This document shows, piece after piece, positions 9,571 to 22,607 of a DNA stretch of 64,000 nt. The DNA comes from Aspidapion aeneum (Eukaryota; Arthropoda; Insecta; Coleoptera; Brentidae). The notes under the pieces were generated by a model that was not told the DNA's origin, did not search any database, and was given only the letters and a program-made list of their open reading frames with translations. Position 1 is the first letter of the stretch; each line of letters starts with the position of its first letter. Where the stretch lies: the NCBI GenBank assembly GCA_963576565.1, contig OY755039.1, positions 131,023,140 through 131,087,139 of the forward strand, written 5' to 3'. Made by a program: the position numbers and the translations under genes.

Positions 9571-10721
9571 AAAAACTGTTTTTAAGGTTGATATAACGTG
9601 GAGTGTGCTAATGGGCTTGGAAGGTATCAGATCCGTCATGGATCTATTTATTTAATTCCAAGACGCTTGTTTTCCTTAAGGTGTGGTTTCACATAGAAAA
9701 ACTACAAAACTACTAAATACTTAGAGAAAATTAAAACAATCCTATGAAATTTTCGTTTGAATGGTTAATAGTGCTAAAACTACAAAACTACTAAATACTT
9801 AGAGAAAATTAAAACAATCCTATGAAATTTTCGTTTAAATGGTTAATAGTGCTTCAACAAATAGAATATCCTTAATACCGGTTAAAACTGTTGGAACAAT
9901 GACTAATAGTTAATCGTCCTCTACAATAGGAAAAAGGATTCCCTTTTTACCTGGGGATATAGTTCAAGTAGCTCAAAACGAAACCCGGCCCTGCTAACAC
10001 GAAATCCGTAATATGATGTCATACACCTGTTGCCACGTCCTGAAAAAATTGTGGGAAAAGAGGCCGTTCATAAATTATGTTGTCTTAATGAGTTTTTATC
10101 GCAGATTGTAATAAGAAATACACAGTATAAAACGACGCGACGCGGGCTAATAAGCGCATGACAAACTATCGCACGGTTTGAATAGCCTAACCAACTCAAA
10201 GCACTATATATTTTGGTAAGGTAAGAAGTTGAACCTTACTTATTATTTATAAAATTTTACAGAGGCAGAGGAGGCGGCAACAGCGGAAAAGCTACATTGT
10301 TTACCAACAAATGAATGAATTACCGGCGAAACCGGGGCTACTACTTCTCTTTATATGTTATTACTCTGAGATCGTAAAGAAAATTTTATCGTCTAATTAA
10401 AGCGCGTAAAACTTTTTTCCTAAAGGGCTTTGTTTTAAAACGAATTGGATAAAAACCTAAAAATTCAGTAATTTTCGACGATTTCTGTAAATCACCCACA
10501 TATATGGATGCCACTGGGCCGCTAGGAATAAAGTTATTCCTACTAAGTGATACATAGTTAAAATGGAAATTTTATTGTCTAAGAAAATTGGTTAAAGTTA
10601 AAAATTTTGCTGTATTTCCTTTGAATAAAATGTGCAAGAATTCAGCATATTACGTACAGCTGATTTTAAAAAAATCTGATACCACTGGAAAAACTCGGTT
10701 TCTATTTTAAGCAGTATATAT
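9571..10721. other. Core region of the Foldback-like element, no gene; one 75-bp duplication
   Basis: Two tandem copies of a ~75-bp segment (CTACAAAACTACTAAATACT to GGTTAATAGTGCT) lie at about 9701-9775 and 9776-9853. The rest is AT-rich and lacks recognisable genes. Confidence 0.6.
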
Positions 10722-11158
10722 TGTTACGGGTTCACAACGACAAATTAAAACTCGCAAATGTCAAAAAAAACGATTTATCAATTTATTTCGATAAATTATG
10801 TACAAAAACACGCACCTAAACTTACTAATAACTTGCTAATAATTCACTACTTTAATCCGCCTATTAACTTCGCGTTAACATCTAGCGATCACTACCGTTG
10901 GTTATCTTTGACTGCTCGATGCACGACGTCCGGCCCTATATATAAGGGTCTGCCTACTATTCGAGAATTTTCCATCCTTGTTCGATTCAGGATTATTCCA
11001 CCCTTTTCTAGAACGCGGACCGTTCGCACACCAGTTTGCCACAGATAACGCCACTAAAACCTAGACTAAGAATACAACAATAAAATACGTCAACCTAATA
11101 CTACACTAAACCTAAATCAATTCTAACTATAAAATTTAAATAACTTAAATTTGTAACA
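10722..11158 (+). mobile_element. Solo LTR, Ty3/gypsy-like
   Basis: The 437-bp segment begins TGTTACGGGTTC and ends AATTTGTAACA, giving a TG...CA terminus with a 6-bp inverted repeat (TGTTAC/GTAACA). It is flanked by an exact 4-bp direct repeat ATAT (10718-10721 and 11159-11162). A TATA-like CCCTATATATAAGGG lies near 10934 and an AATAAAA signal near 11080, as expected of an LTR. No internal retrotransposon domain or second LTR is next to it, so it is the product of LTR-LTR recombination. The 4-5 bp duplication and TGTTAC terminus fit Ty3/gypsy elements; the family call is inference. Confidence 0.75.
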
Positions 11159-11262
11159 ATATTATATTATATAGGGTTGACATTTACATTTTATAGTAAT
11201 GTTATGACCGTTTATTGTCTTTTGCATGTTTATAAAATAAATAAAATACAACTTGATAAAAA

Positions 11263-11321
11263 CTAGAGACCCTGTATGTGTGACATATTGTAAAAATATG
11301 TCATACATACAGGGTCTCCAA
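11263..11321. repeat. 22-bp hairpin built on an ACCCTGTATGT motif
   Basis: GAGACCCTGTATGTGTGACA with TA forms the left arm and is matched by an inverted right arm with one mismatch across a ~10-base loop. It lies just outside the solo LTR. Confidence 0.7.
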
Positions 11322-11534
11322 TAAAAACCAGCTAGAAATATATTTTTGGTCGTTTTTAGAAATAACGTGCTAAAAAAGTAAGTTCGGCCTTTGTTGCTGC
11401 AGTTCGGCACCTGAGGTTTGATGATTGAATTCTACGGCATACGGTGCTTGGCTGCCTGGAAACTGTGAAAAAATTATTGCATTCTTTTCTCTCTCGAAAG
11501 GGTCATTTTGAGTACTCGAAGTAGCGCCTAATCT

Positions 11535-11736
11535 TCCCGAACTTGACCTACTTTTGGCCTGCCAGATTGTCCTTGTTTCCTTTCAAGTAATTTTTCTTTT
11601 ATCTACTTTTTATTTATAGAACAAACTGTGGTTCGGCTTACGTTAAAATGCTGGGCTACCGCTGTAAACGACCTACCGTTTTCTAACTCAATAACAATTT
11701 TTGGCTTTAAGCTCTTTGGTCGTATGTAACGCCATT
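11535..11736 (-). pseudogene. Tc1-like transposase N-terminal fragment
   Basis: The minus-strand translation from about 11736 reads KSLKPKIVIELENGRSFTAV, AQHFNVSRTTVCSINKK, a stop, then KEKLLERKQGQSGRPKV. This is the paired-type helix-turn-helix of Tc1 transposases followed by the GRPK minor-groove linker. There is at least one in-frame stop and no DDE core downstream. It could be what is left of an element nested in the Foldback-like core. Confidence 0.6.
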
Positions 11737-13205
11737 TTAGGATTAAATACCATGTTTATCTATTTATTTTTCTGAAACTGACGACAATGTTATTATTTTT
11801 TTACTTGTCATTAACAGTTTTGATATTTGTTAAAATACTGGGGTTCTGATAAAGCTGATGGTGGCTTAGAATCCACTATTCAAATTTTGGAAAAAGTCGT
11901 ATCAGATCTTTGCAACGGTAGTGCTTAGGTACCTCGCAGATATCTCCTTCGATAGGTCTTTTAAAGAGCTTTATATTTTCTCTCCACAGATTTTCTCAAA
12001 AGTAAGTAATTTCTGAGTAAAAGGCTATTAAAGGAAAAAATAGTCAAAAATCCAAGATGGCGGCGCCATTTTGACCATGTTCCTGAGGGGAAGGGGGTCG
12101 GGGCTTTTACTATATTTAATGGGACTCCAACAGCTACTGAATACGCCCAGCGTTGGATTTATATTTTTTTAAACAATTTTTTTAAAATTTTTTATTCCCT
12201 AATCGGCCGCCATCTTGAATATCTCAAAATGCTTAAGGGTGCCAGAGTGGCATCAACTGGATCTTTAAAGATGAGTTCTTGGGCTATAAGAATCAGCAAT
12301 AAAATCCAGGTCCTTTGAAAATCTTCCTAACTATTGTAGGTCAACAATAATATGAAAATATCGACCGTAGATCATGATAACTATGTAAGGGCGTACTTCA
12401 AAAAATCATATCTTTTATAATGTAAGGTCAAATGTAACGAATCAAGAATCAGTTTACTTAGAAAACCTTACTCTTATAGAAAAAATATACCAGAATTGTT
12501 TGGTAGCCATACTTGTTTTAATCCGCGACTAAATTCTGATTTTGTTAAAATTTGCAAACTACCCCCCAACTAAAGTAAGGCAAAAAACTATTCGTCGAAG
12601 CGAAAGAATGCATAAAACCAAAGTTGTGGGCAATTTTGTTCTCCACATATTTTATTTAAACTTTTTTTATATGCTGGTTTCCTCCAAGCGCCGCGAGTTT
12701 TCATCCCCCCCCCTCGAGCGGCTACCCCCCGAGGTATATATGTTTACCATCCCACCAAATGTCTACCATCCCACCAAATTTCATTTCTGTTCGACCTTTT
12801 GCAAATAGAATCCGATAATTTGTACCCAACGCTTGGCCTAATATTTGTTTGGTGTTCTTAGAAATCTTAGATTTAATGTGGTCACAGATTTTTCCTTTAT
12901 AGGAATTGCAACCAACAGGCGTAGCAAACTCGCGCGTATCTTCAAGAGTAATTAGTGTAAAAGGGTTTTCCTTACCTAGAAACATTTATTTAAATTGATA
13001 GGGGGTTCCTTTCAAATAATCAATAAAGTATGTTTAAATAGATTTCTCAGTAATAAAATTATCAAAAAAAAAATTGCACAATAAATAAATTTTCTAAACT
13101 TATATAAGTGAACCTTTCTACCCCCCCCCCCCTATTTAAAAAATGAGAAAAGTTTGAAATCTGCCAGAATTAATGTTTACAAAAAATTATTCAAATCCAT
13201 ATTTA
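11737..13205. other. Core region without recognisable gene
   Basis: This stretch is AT-rich with two GC-rich patches: CCCCCCCCTCGAGCGG and CCCCCGAGG at about 12704-12733, and a poly-C run near 13122-13132. The open frame 12542-12808 lacks any family signature. Confidence 0.5.
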
Positions 13206-13998
13206 GCTCAATAAAATTTAAAAATTCATAACTCCGCTACTGACGTTTGTAACAAAATGGTAAAATACAGCAACGATAAAGGAGCGATCCCATTATAACG
13301 TATGCAAGTGTTAACGCAAAATCTGTCAAAATTACGTTATTACTGAAGTAGCTCCATATTTACATCAATTAAATAAAAAAATCCTACCTCCGTCACTGAC
13401 GTTTGTAACAAAATTCTGAAATAGCAGCGAATATAATATGTGCAAGTATATAGGCAAAATCTGTCAAAATTACATAATTAGGGACCCAGCTCCAAATTCA
13501 CTTCAATAAAATTTAAAAATCTCCGCCACTGACGTTTGTAACAAAATTCGGAAATATAGCGGCGATAGAGGGGTGATCCCTTTATAATGTGTGCGAGTTT
13601 TTAGGCAAAATCTGTCAAAATGACGTAATTAGGGACCCAGCTCCAAATTTACTTCAATAAAAATGTTAAAATTCATAACTCCGCCACTGACGTTTGTAAC
13701 AAAATTCTGAAATACGGCGGCGATAGAGGGGTGATTATTTTATAATGTGTGCGAGTTATTAGGCAAAATCTGTCAAAATGACTTAATTAGGGACCCAGCT
13801 CCAAATTTACTTCAATAAAAATGTAAAAATTCATAACTCCGCCACTGACGTCTACAACAAAATTCTGAAATATAGCAGCGATAGAGAGGTGATCCTTTTA
13901 TAACGTGTGTGAGTTTTTAGGGAAAATCTGTCAAAATGACGCAATTAGGGACCCAGCTCCAAAATCACTTCAATAAAATTTAAAAGTTCCTATCTCCG
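13206..13998 (-). repeat. ~157-bp satellite array, inverted, left part
   Basis: About five copies of the 7216-9570 unit are present in the opposite orientation (anchor ACTGACGTTTGTAACAAAAT). The array is cut within CTCCGCC at 13998 and resumes at 27314. Some copies carry a 20-30 bp deletion around the AGGGGTGATCCC block. Confidence 0.92.
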
Positions 13999-14013
13999 CC
14001 CAAGTAACACAAA

Positions 14014-14428
14014 CTGGACAATATAGTTTAAAAGCAAAAACTCTGCTGTGAAAGTGTTGTCAGAGCTTAGTTTTTGCTGTAAAACAGCTAGCTGTGGTTT
14101 AGAAATTATTTTAGCTATAGAACCTCTCTGATAGCAGGTGTTTATGGATAAAATAGCTATTGATGTAATATTACCCAGGACTTCCTCTTTTAAAGTTAAA
14201 TAATTGCTAATAAGCATGCTAAAATTTAGCTAGCTAAATAACATAAATTTTAAGCTCTTATTCCTATTATTTAGCTACAAAAAGCGGCAATTTAGCAATT
14301 TTGTATTTTAAGCTGTTTATTACAAAACTTTTGAACAGCCCCTAACAATGCTTGGCCAGAAGACCAGTGCGATTATGACTGTCGAAAAAAGGAGGATTTA
14401 TTGTCAAATTGTGTCAGGCCTGATCCAA
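14014..14428. other. Subterminal part of the 13.3-kb insertion, no gene
   Basis: The sequence is rich in TAGCTA, AGCTGTTTT and TTTAGC words in both orientations, consistent with a subterminal transposon region. No reading frame is recognised. Confidence 0.5.
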
Positions 14429-16214
14429 GGTTCGTAAAGAAACCGGTTGTGTAGTAAAGGCCTTCACACACACAATTTACGTAATCCGTAGCATGGCGCA
14501 TAGCGGGCTTTCAACCAATCAGCGATCGAATAGCAGCGGCCATATTGGATTTACGTAAGAAAAGTCCATAAGGTTGAACTTCTTACGCGTTATGTTTTTT
14601 TGTGTGTGATCGGCTTAACTCCCAGCCAATGACGCGGCATTTTGCCTGCTCCACGGTCAACAAAGAAAGACCTATATGTTACATTATGAGAGAAATAAAG
14701 ATAGGTCTATTTAAAAGCAGGAAAAATACCAAAATTTATTAAAAAATTAAATAATTTATGATAAAAATTCCAATAGTTTTATAAATATCAGATTCAGGAC
14801 ACGATTATAAATACTTTTGCTACTCTCTTGTTCAATTTAATTAAATTTTTACGCCGAACTCTAAAGCAAACTAGCCACATATTATTGGTTTTTTTTGGTG
14901 GGTAGGAAATAACTAAAACTAGATTTTTTTGTGTAAAATGTAATCAAATTTTTTTTTAAAAAGGATGTTAAAATGACTAGTCAATAAGGCAGTAAGGGAA
15001 CATTCATAAATAACATAACGCAAAGATTCAGGATTTTTGATCACCTCTTCTTAACGCATTTTCAAGAAATATCATAAAAAATACATCGACTGTAACGCAA
15101 GGCTAATATTACTTCACTCCTGCTTGAGCGTTATACAAAGTGTTCCAAGTTAAGTGTCCACCATTGCTAACTTTTTTATTATTAAAGATAGCAAAAAGTT
15201 TAAATTGGCAAATTAGTAGAATTTTTAATGCTGTTTAAGATACTTAAATTTAAAAAAAAAATAGAGCATCGCTTTTTGGAGTTTTTGAGTTTTTCAAAAA
15301 ACATTTTAAAAAATTTATATACCCTGTATTTAATTTTTTTTTTTTTTGATAGGCCATTTAACTCTAAACAATTTTTTTCAAAAAAATTTTTGCCTAAAGT
15401 TTAAAATAATAACGAAGACATTTTAAATTCAAAATTACGTAAGTATTTTAATTTTAGTTGGTAGAAAGTAGTCTAAGCCTAATTTTGAATTGGGAATATT
15501 TTCGTTATTTTTAACTTTAGGAAAATAAATCAAATATTTAAATTAAATTAACAGCAATATTATTTTCCTCAATTTTTAAGAAATATTAAAATTACTTTTT
15601 TTTAAGTTTAATTTTTTTCCAAGAAAAGGTAGGTATGCTGTGTAATAGGTACATCATTTAAGAACTATTTTTAGTAGGCGCCTTAAAAGCAGCCAACAAC
15701 ATTGATTATTTTTTAAACTATTAGTAATTTTCTATGTGCATGTAAAGTTCATTTCATAATCTTTGTCCTGGCCTATACTGATTGTGATGATAACTATCAA
15801 AAAGTTATCTTAAACATTATGTGTTGGTTGCAGATATCAGATGCAGTATAGAGAGAAAACTCATTCCCCCCAAGGTCTATTTTCCAGCTCCCCTTGTAAA
15901 CTTGTATGACCCACATTGTATGGGTAGGAAACAACCGACACAGAAAAATTTGTGTTTGTTAAAATTTAAATTATAATTAAAAACCTCACCAGTTCTTTTA
16001 CTTAGTTTTTAATACATTTATAGTAAGCACGTAACAGGTATTTAAACACTTACAAGACGAAAACACCCAAAAATTTCAAAATTTCCTCGCAAAAGATGAA
16101 ATTTCGATATAAACAGCGTTTGACTGCTGATTTCTAGGAAAACTGTGACGTAGCCCTGACGTCACGACCCGGCCGCCTAAACACCGAGTTACGCAACCGG
16201 TTTCTTTACGGACC
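14429..16214. mobile_element. ~1.8-kb TIR element without a transposase gene
   Basis: GGTTCGTAAAGAAACCGGTT (14429-14448) is matched by the inverted right end GGTCCGTAAAGAAACCGGTT (16214-16195), the similarity running 25 bp with two or three mismatches. The right subterminal region is GC-rich with a TGACGTCA palindrome near 16158; the left has AATTTACGTAA palindromes. The interior is AT-rich with poly-T runs and no supported gene. Flanks show no convincing target duplication, so the superfamily is unassigned. Confidence 0.65.
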
Positions 16215-17339
16215 GTGCCTTCTGTTTGTTGTTTTCTTTTCTAACCTAAACTGACTGTGGTTGTGTTTTTTTTTAAACAAGCAATTTGGTGTTTGTTTAA
16301 ACAAATGTCCACTCACAGCCATAAAGGATAGTTTATTTGCCCATCTTTAGAGTATCCCTTTATCTTTGAGAGGGAACTAAAGTTGGGTAAACAGTGACTG
16401 GTTCCTTGAAACCCTGGTGGGATGCCTTGTCAGGGAGCGCACAATGGGGCCAATCAAGGTGTCCCTGCCTGGTACTTATCAGTCCTGAGTGAACCTTAAA
16501 AGTGCTGTCAAAATTTTTTCATCAGTCTGTCTGTTTTTTGGTGTAACTCAAGGGTTGGTTTATATAACACCATAATGCACCATGGCCAAACATAATGCTT
16601 GATTTTGGTACATCGGTCCTTCATTTTTCTGCCTGCTTAGCATTAAAAGATGATATATAATTAAGCACTAACTTTGTCACCATTGTGCACTATGTGAGCA
16701 GCCGACAATTAATCAGCAAGTGTACAAATACTAGTAGAGTACTGTAGACTTGGTTTACCTTAGCACATAATCAGGCCAGGCTCACAAATAAGGTATGGAC
16801 CCACTTGTTTAACCCATTGTATTAGGCCCTCTAAGGTGTTGCACCCTGGGCATTAAGAACCCAGTTTATCAATTGAATAACTAAATAAATAAATTTCTTG
16901 TTTTTTATTTACCTAGCTACCTTAAAAACAAAAATTTCCTCTACCTATTCCTACTAAGGTCTGCCTTACCAGTGGTGATACCAGAGAGGATGGAGGCTAT
17001 CACCTCCCCCCACCTGTTTCTAGAGAACTTTAAATACAAAGGCACATTCTGGTGTATTACCTATGTAACTGAGTAAAAAAACTATTTTGCTAATACTTAT
17101 TGTGTAATAAATATGGTTTCTCAAGAATTTCCATTTATTTTAAAGTAGGTATTTAGAAAATTTTAGAGGTAAAAAACTTTTGGCATGTTAGAAAAAAAAC
17201 ATTTTTTTATAAAATAAAATCATATACTGCCGAATTAATTTTTTAAGTCTATACAATGTATGTTCAAAAAATCTAAATTGTCCTCCTTTTTGTTGTGTCT
17301 CTGGAACCCCTCTGTTGGACCACTCACCAATGTAATACA
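16215..17339. other. Stretch without recognisable gene
   Basis: Unique-looking DNA lies between the TIR element and the LINE. No long reading frame, RNA gene or repeat was recognised. It may be original sequence of the 13.3-kb insertion. Confidence 0.45.
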
Positions 17340-20030
17340 CATTTTTTTAAAATAGTAAAATAGTAAAAATTTATTGGTGTTTTACATATAACAATGTTTA
17401 CACAAGTCAGTTTTTTTTTCTTTATCTCTCTAAATATTAAGTAATAAAATAGTGGTAAAATTTGTTTAAATTAAAATCCTAACAGTACACTTAACATTCA
17501 AATAACACTAAACATTCAAGTTTCAAATTTATGATTTAAAAATTCTTCAAACGAGTAGAAGGCATTCTGGAGCAATATTTGTTTTACTTTGACTTTAAAC
17601 GATTTTAGTTGTAAATTTCTTATTGTTTGAGGAAGCACATTCAGAAAACAGACACACCAGTACTTTGTTGAATTTTGGCATCTTTTTAATCTATTATAGA
17701 TTGATCTTACATTATTTTTGCCTCGCGTATTTTAATTATGAGTATTGATGTGTGTTTCATATAAGTTCAAATTAGACTTCATATAGCAAAGGCAGTGAAA
17801 AATATAGAGTGAGGGAAACGTTAAAATTTTTTGATTTCTGATTGCATATCTACAATCCTCTTTATACTTTAGACCACCCATCACCCTTACCGCCCTTCTT
17901 TGAACCCTGAACACCTCGATAGCCCCAGCTGCATGACCCCAAACCATTAGAGCATATTCAATTCTACTCTGGCACAGAGCAAAATAGGCTTGTCTAAGTA
18001 CCCTTTCTGTGACACAATTAGCCAAGTTTCTCAAAACAAACACATTAATATTTAGTTTTTTGCAAACAGATTGAATGTGGCTCCTCCACAGCAGCTTGCG
18101 GTCAAGAAGAACTCCTAAATATTTTACTGGTTCATTATCATCTTTTGGCATGTTTTTTAATGAAAAAGTAACATTTTGTGTTTTTGTTTTATTTAACACC
18201 AAGTCGTTTGCCGCAAACCAATCTTCCGCCCTCTTCTGTGCGTCACACGACATCATCATGGCATTCTCTAGTGAAGAATCCTTTACAGTAGTAACTACAT
18301 CGTCAGCAAAAAGTGCTGCATGAATCAAGTCAAGGTTAACTGGTAGATCAGCAATGTATATTAGGAAAAATAGTGGGCCCAATATGGATCCCTGAGGAAC
18401 CCCAAAAGAGCTTGTACTTGCTTCTGCTGACGATTCTGACCCCATCTTCACTATTTGCATACCCCCATCTAAGTATGATTTTATAAGGGCTATACTATTT
18501 GAATCAAAGTTATATACTGCAAGTTTTTTTAGAAAGATGTCATGTGGCACACAGTCGAAAGCCTTTGTAAGATCGCAGAAAGTTGAAGCAGCATATTTCT
18601 CGATATTTCCCCTCCTGGAAAGAGGCCATCAAAACCTCAACTAGATCTAGGATAGCCATGGTTGTGTTTTTGTTTTTCCTGAAGCCATACTGGTTTTTAC
18701 CAAGGAGATCATTTGCTTCAACAAATTCTGTTATTTGAAGGGCTAAAACTTTCTCCAAAACTTTCGAAAGAACAGGCAATAAGGAAGAGGGTCGGTAGTT
18801 TGGTAGTTCATTTATGTCCCCTTTTTTAAACACAGGACTTACAACCGCTCGACGTAAGATGTTTGGAAAAATGCTTTCTGTTATACATTGATTTACAAGA
18901 TCAGTTAGTGGACAAACTATCACATCCTTAATTACTTTTAAAAGTTCTGTAGTAAAACCATAGATATCTTTTGATTTTTTATTTTTAAGTCCGTCAATAA
19001 CATCTCTGATTTCTTTTTGTGTTACCGTTCTGAATTTAAACAAATTTTTTGGTATATTTTTTACTTTTAGTGCATACAATATCGCGGTATTTTCATTGGG
19101 TTTATTGCCATTTGTAGTAATTTTAGCTGTATTTATAAAATGATGGTTGTACTCATCAGGGGTTATATTTGATTTGCAATTTTCATTATTCTTCTGGCCT
19201 CTATACCGATTTACAATTTCCCACATAGTTTTTATGGGGTTATTTGAAGAATTTATGAGTTGATCATTTGCTTGTATTTTAGCTTTTTTTATTTTTTGCC
19301 GATATTTTTGCTTAAAAGTTTTGATTTTGTCTTGCAGATTGATGGATGGGTAAATTTTGTTGAAATCAACAAGAAAATGAAGAACTCTGCGTAGATTTCT
19401 AAGTTCCTCATTAAACCAATTCACTGTGTGTTCATAACTTGTTTTATTTTGATATGTTTGTAATGGAAATGCATTTTCATATGCCAATATTAATTTGTCG
19501 AATAAACTTCTGAATTTTTTATCTGAGTCAAGATGTTTATTATTGATAAATTCAAAGTCGATTTGTTGAACAGATTTAAAAAATAGGTTTTTACCCTTTT
19601 CTGTTATGGGTCTGCATATTTTTGATTTAGGTTTTTCAATACATTGCAGAGCATAAAAGATCTCCAAGTACTGCCCTCTATGATCAGACATACACGTTTC
19701 TATTGTTTCAGTATTATATGTTTGTAATTCAAAATTCAAAAATATGTTATCTAGACACTTTAACTTCCTTGTATACTCAGTAAAATAATATTTAAGACCA
19801 AAAGAACCCATTACATCGCATAGTTTAGAGACCCGTATATCGTCTGTACCAAAGTAGACATTGAAATCCCCACACATACATATTTTAGTTGTTGTATCAA
19901 CTTTTTCTAAAACTTTTACTAAGACTTTTTCAATTTGAGTTATAAAAATATCAAAGTTTCCCTTGGGGGGCCTATATAGTGAAATAAAGCAAACTCTGTG
20001 AGTTTTTAGGTAGGTACATACACAATGGTG
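17340..20030 (-). pseudogene. Jockey/CR1-type LINE ORF2, 5'-truncated and frameshifted
   Basis: On the minus strand the frame opens in the endonuclease domain with FISLYRPPKGNF (about 19990-19955), MCGDFNV (19877) and the SDHRGQ catalytic block (about 19690-19670). It runs through the reverse transcriptase: LPNYRPSSLLPVLSKVLEK, NQYGFRKNKNTT, then a small indel near 18600 that shifts the frame just before FCDLTKAFDCVPHDIF (palm motif A). The second frame (18550-17732) has FGVPQGSILGPLFFLIYIAD and the catalytic AALFADDVV. The 5' part of the endonuclease is missing beyond about 20030. The 3' end near 17340 is AT-rich. One frameshift and a truncation make this copy inactive although the catalytic residues survive. 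Confidence 0.88.
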
Positions 20031-20327
20031 TATTCATGGGGGTTGGAGAGGCAAGAGGGGCCCCTTTCTTATCAGATTTTTTTAGATTATGAATATGCAT
20101 AATATCACCAAGGTAATCCCCAGGCCTGTCGTAAGAGCTAACTAAAGAAGCCTTGACCCATGGGTAGTCTAGTAATGGACAAGCTTTGACAAGTATGTAA
20201 AAAAATATAGATATGAGGGGGGTGGGTTAATCTGGTGATTCTCTGAATGGATTTGGTGACCTGGCCATTCAGGAAATCACCACATACAGGGTATATGGAG
20301 TCTATTTGGAACTAACAGCTAGTGCAG
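20031..20327. other. Short stretch without recognisable gene
   Basis: It lies between the truncated LINE and a dispersed repeat. An ACATACAGGGTATATGG motif near 20283 is the only recognisable feature. Confidence 0.4.
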
Positions 20328-21910
20328 GCACATTGTGGCTCTCTGTACCCTGTTGATTATGTCAAAAGGTATATGACCCACCAGTGGTCTAAGGCTATAA
20401 CTATGGCATTATGGACTAAGTTTCAGGCCTTAAATATAATTTGAAGTCTACTGGGTTCTATTTACTAGATAGAATTTAAATTGTTATCCGAGTCATACAC
20501 AATACGTACATTTGTGCACAATATATCCAGAAACGCATGTCTACGTGCCAGGTTAGATCCTTTAAGGGTGCTAATCGCCACTACCATTCATTCGTGGTAT
20601 TAAAGCAAAGATGTTTAATTTCCTGTACATTATATAATTTAATTTTAATAATTATAAAAATAATTTTGTAAAATGTGTTGGAGTCAATTGCAAGCAGACC
20701 CCCTTTTTGGCTGCTTTCTAAAATTAAAAAATGTAAATAAAACTTTTTTAACTAAAAATTAAAAAAACCAAGGCAATGTAACATGCTTTTTTAATTTTTT
20801 CTTACTTGGCACAAGTGAAAATTGGTAGTCAAGAGTGTGTTTAGTAAAAAACAGTCAAATCAGAATGTTCAAAAAAAAATTGTGTTTCTTAATGACAAAT
20901 TATGAAAACCTGTCATTCAGGGCACAATGTTTGAATCCATCAGATCAAAAAATATTTTTTTTATCTCATTGGTTTGAATGACCCTCGGTTTCTGTTTTTT
21001 TTTTACTTCAAGTCAAGAGTAGTAGTTAGTAGTCAGTTTATTTAGACTCGCCTGATTCCAAGCAAAGTGCACCAGAGTCAATTGCCAGCACCGACCACTT
21101 TGGGAATTCTCCCCTTGCAATTACCAATTACTGAGAGTGTGTGGGGCCTCATTTAAAGTACTTGGGCCAAGCTTGTATGTTATGTCATGTTATATTTTTT
21201 GTATACACAGCCTTACGGTTTCCTTCTGTAATGATATCTTATGTCATGCTATGTCTTATGTTATGCTATGTTTCTGTATAAACCCAACTTAAGGGTTTCT
21301 GAAGGCGGTGGCCAAAATAATATGTTTTTTGCTTCCCACTGGTGATAGGGCATGTAATAACTTTATCTTGTAACGTTTGCACAATTTTTAATTGAGATAT
21401 TTGTTTATTTTGTTATTGTGACAGCGCCCAAGATGACAGGTAACATCTGTGACTCTTCTTTTCTTTCTCGTATTACATAATGGGCCAATTGTTAGAACGC
21501 AAGTTAGCTATACAAATCAACATTATTTAGGCTTAAGTATTAAAAAATAGCTTGTCTAGAGTTAAACTGCTGAAACCAATGAGACGGCCGAGGCGGCCAT
21601 GATAGTTTTCCTATTTATTTTTCTTTAAATTTATGGACTAAAAAAATATTCATTTCCAGGTGATCCCGGGCCTAAATAAATTCTAGAAAGTGCTAAATTC
21701 AATAAAATATGATTTATAGGGTATTTTGAGGATAATGGTAATAAAATAATTTCTAACCTAAAAACAAACACCGAAAAAAAACGTTTATTATTCTGAATTT
21801 TCGAGGCGCTTGCGTTTTGACAAGCTATCTTGACCTGTTTTATCAGAAAAGTTAACCTGCCAAACATTTTGACGATGAGAACCGCCTTTTTTACGCGATT
21901 ATATCACAGT
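20328..21910 (+). repeat. Dispersed repeat copy A (1.58 kb), inverted relative to 48201-49413
   Basis: From GGCACATTGTGGCTCTCTGT to GATTATATCACAGT the segment matches the reverse complement of 48201-49413, with similarity ending sharply at both edges. Landmarks shared by both include GGCACAAGTGAAAATTAGTAG-like text, TTGCAATTGACTC, ATGTTATGTCATGTTAT, CGAGGCGC with TTGCGTTTTGAC, and GCGATTATATCACAGT. Copy A holds about 130 bp (near 20395-20590) and other blocks that copy B lacks. No gene or TIR is seen, so the class is unknown; TGTTATG-rich interiors are seen in some non-autonomous DNA elements. Confidence 0.8.
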
Positions 21911-22607
21911 AGTGTAGAACATAACAAGTTTTTCGTCAGCCATTTGAGTAAAAGTCTCTGTCCATTACAGGAAATAGCTATTTTGCAATAGTTGCCATTG
22001 TTTCTTATTTATTTCTAGACAAAATTACTTTAATGTTAACGTGCTATATTTTGGAGCTGTCATGGACACTGTGAGAGCTAAATAAAGATTGCCTAATCAG
22101 CAACGACAACACTTTAGAAGCTGCTTAGCAGTGAAACAAAAAAAAGTTATGTGTCTTCGAACGCACAAGTGGTGGCAGTCTGAGTAAAAGTGAGCCAAAA
22201 AATACCCGTTTTTCGAAAATAAAAACGCGAATCAAACGATAAAATCATTACGTAAGTGAGCAACAATATTAGGAGTGTGATTAAAAATAAAAAATCCGAC
22301 CAAAAACGCAAGGAATAATTAAAAAACACCGTTTTTAAAATAGCCACACCCAAAAATTGAGGTTAGAAAACAAAAAGTAGAACGTTCGCGAACTCAAGGC
22401 TTTCCTGTTTTGCATTGTTTTTATCAACAAACCATTTATTTCTATGCTGAAATCAAACAGCTGATCCCACTGTCAAAAAAAAAAAAAACAGCTGATTCTG
22501 AAATTTCTGGAAATAAAATAATAAATATTTAGCAGAGTTCCGGTTGAACCGAGTAAATTGGACTCTGCATTATAAATCTTACAAAGAACCAGCAAAAAAA
22601 CCATCTG

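Noticed and set aside
10758..11048. 96-codon open frame
   Set aside because: It lies entirely inside the solo LTR and has no protein family features.
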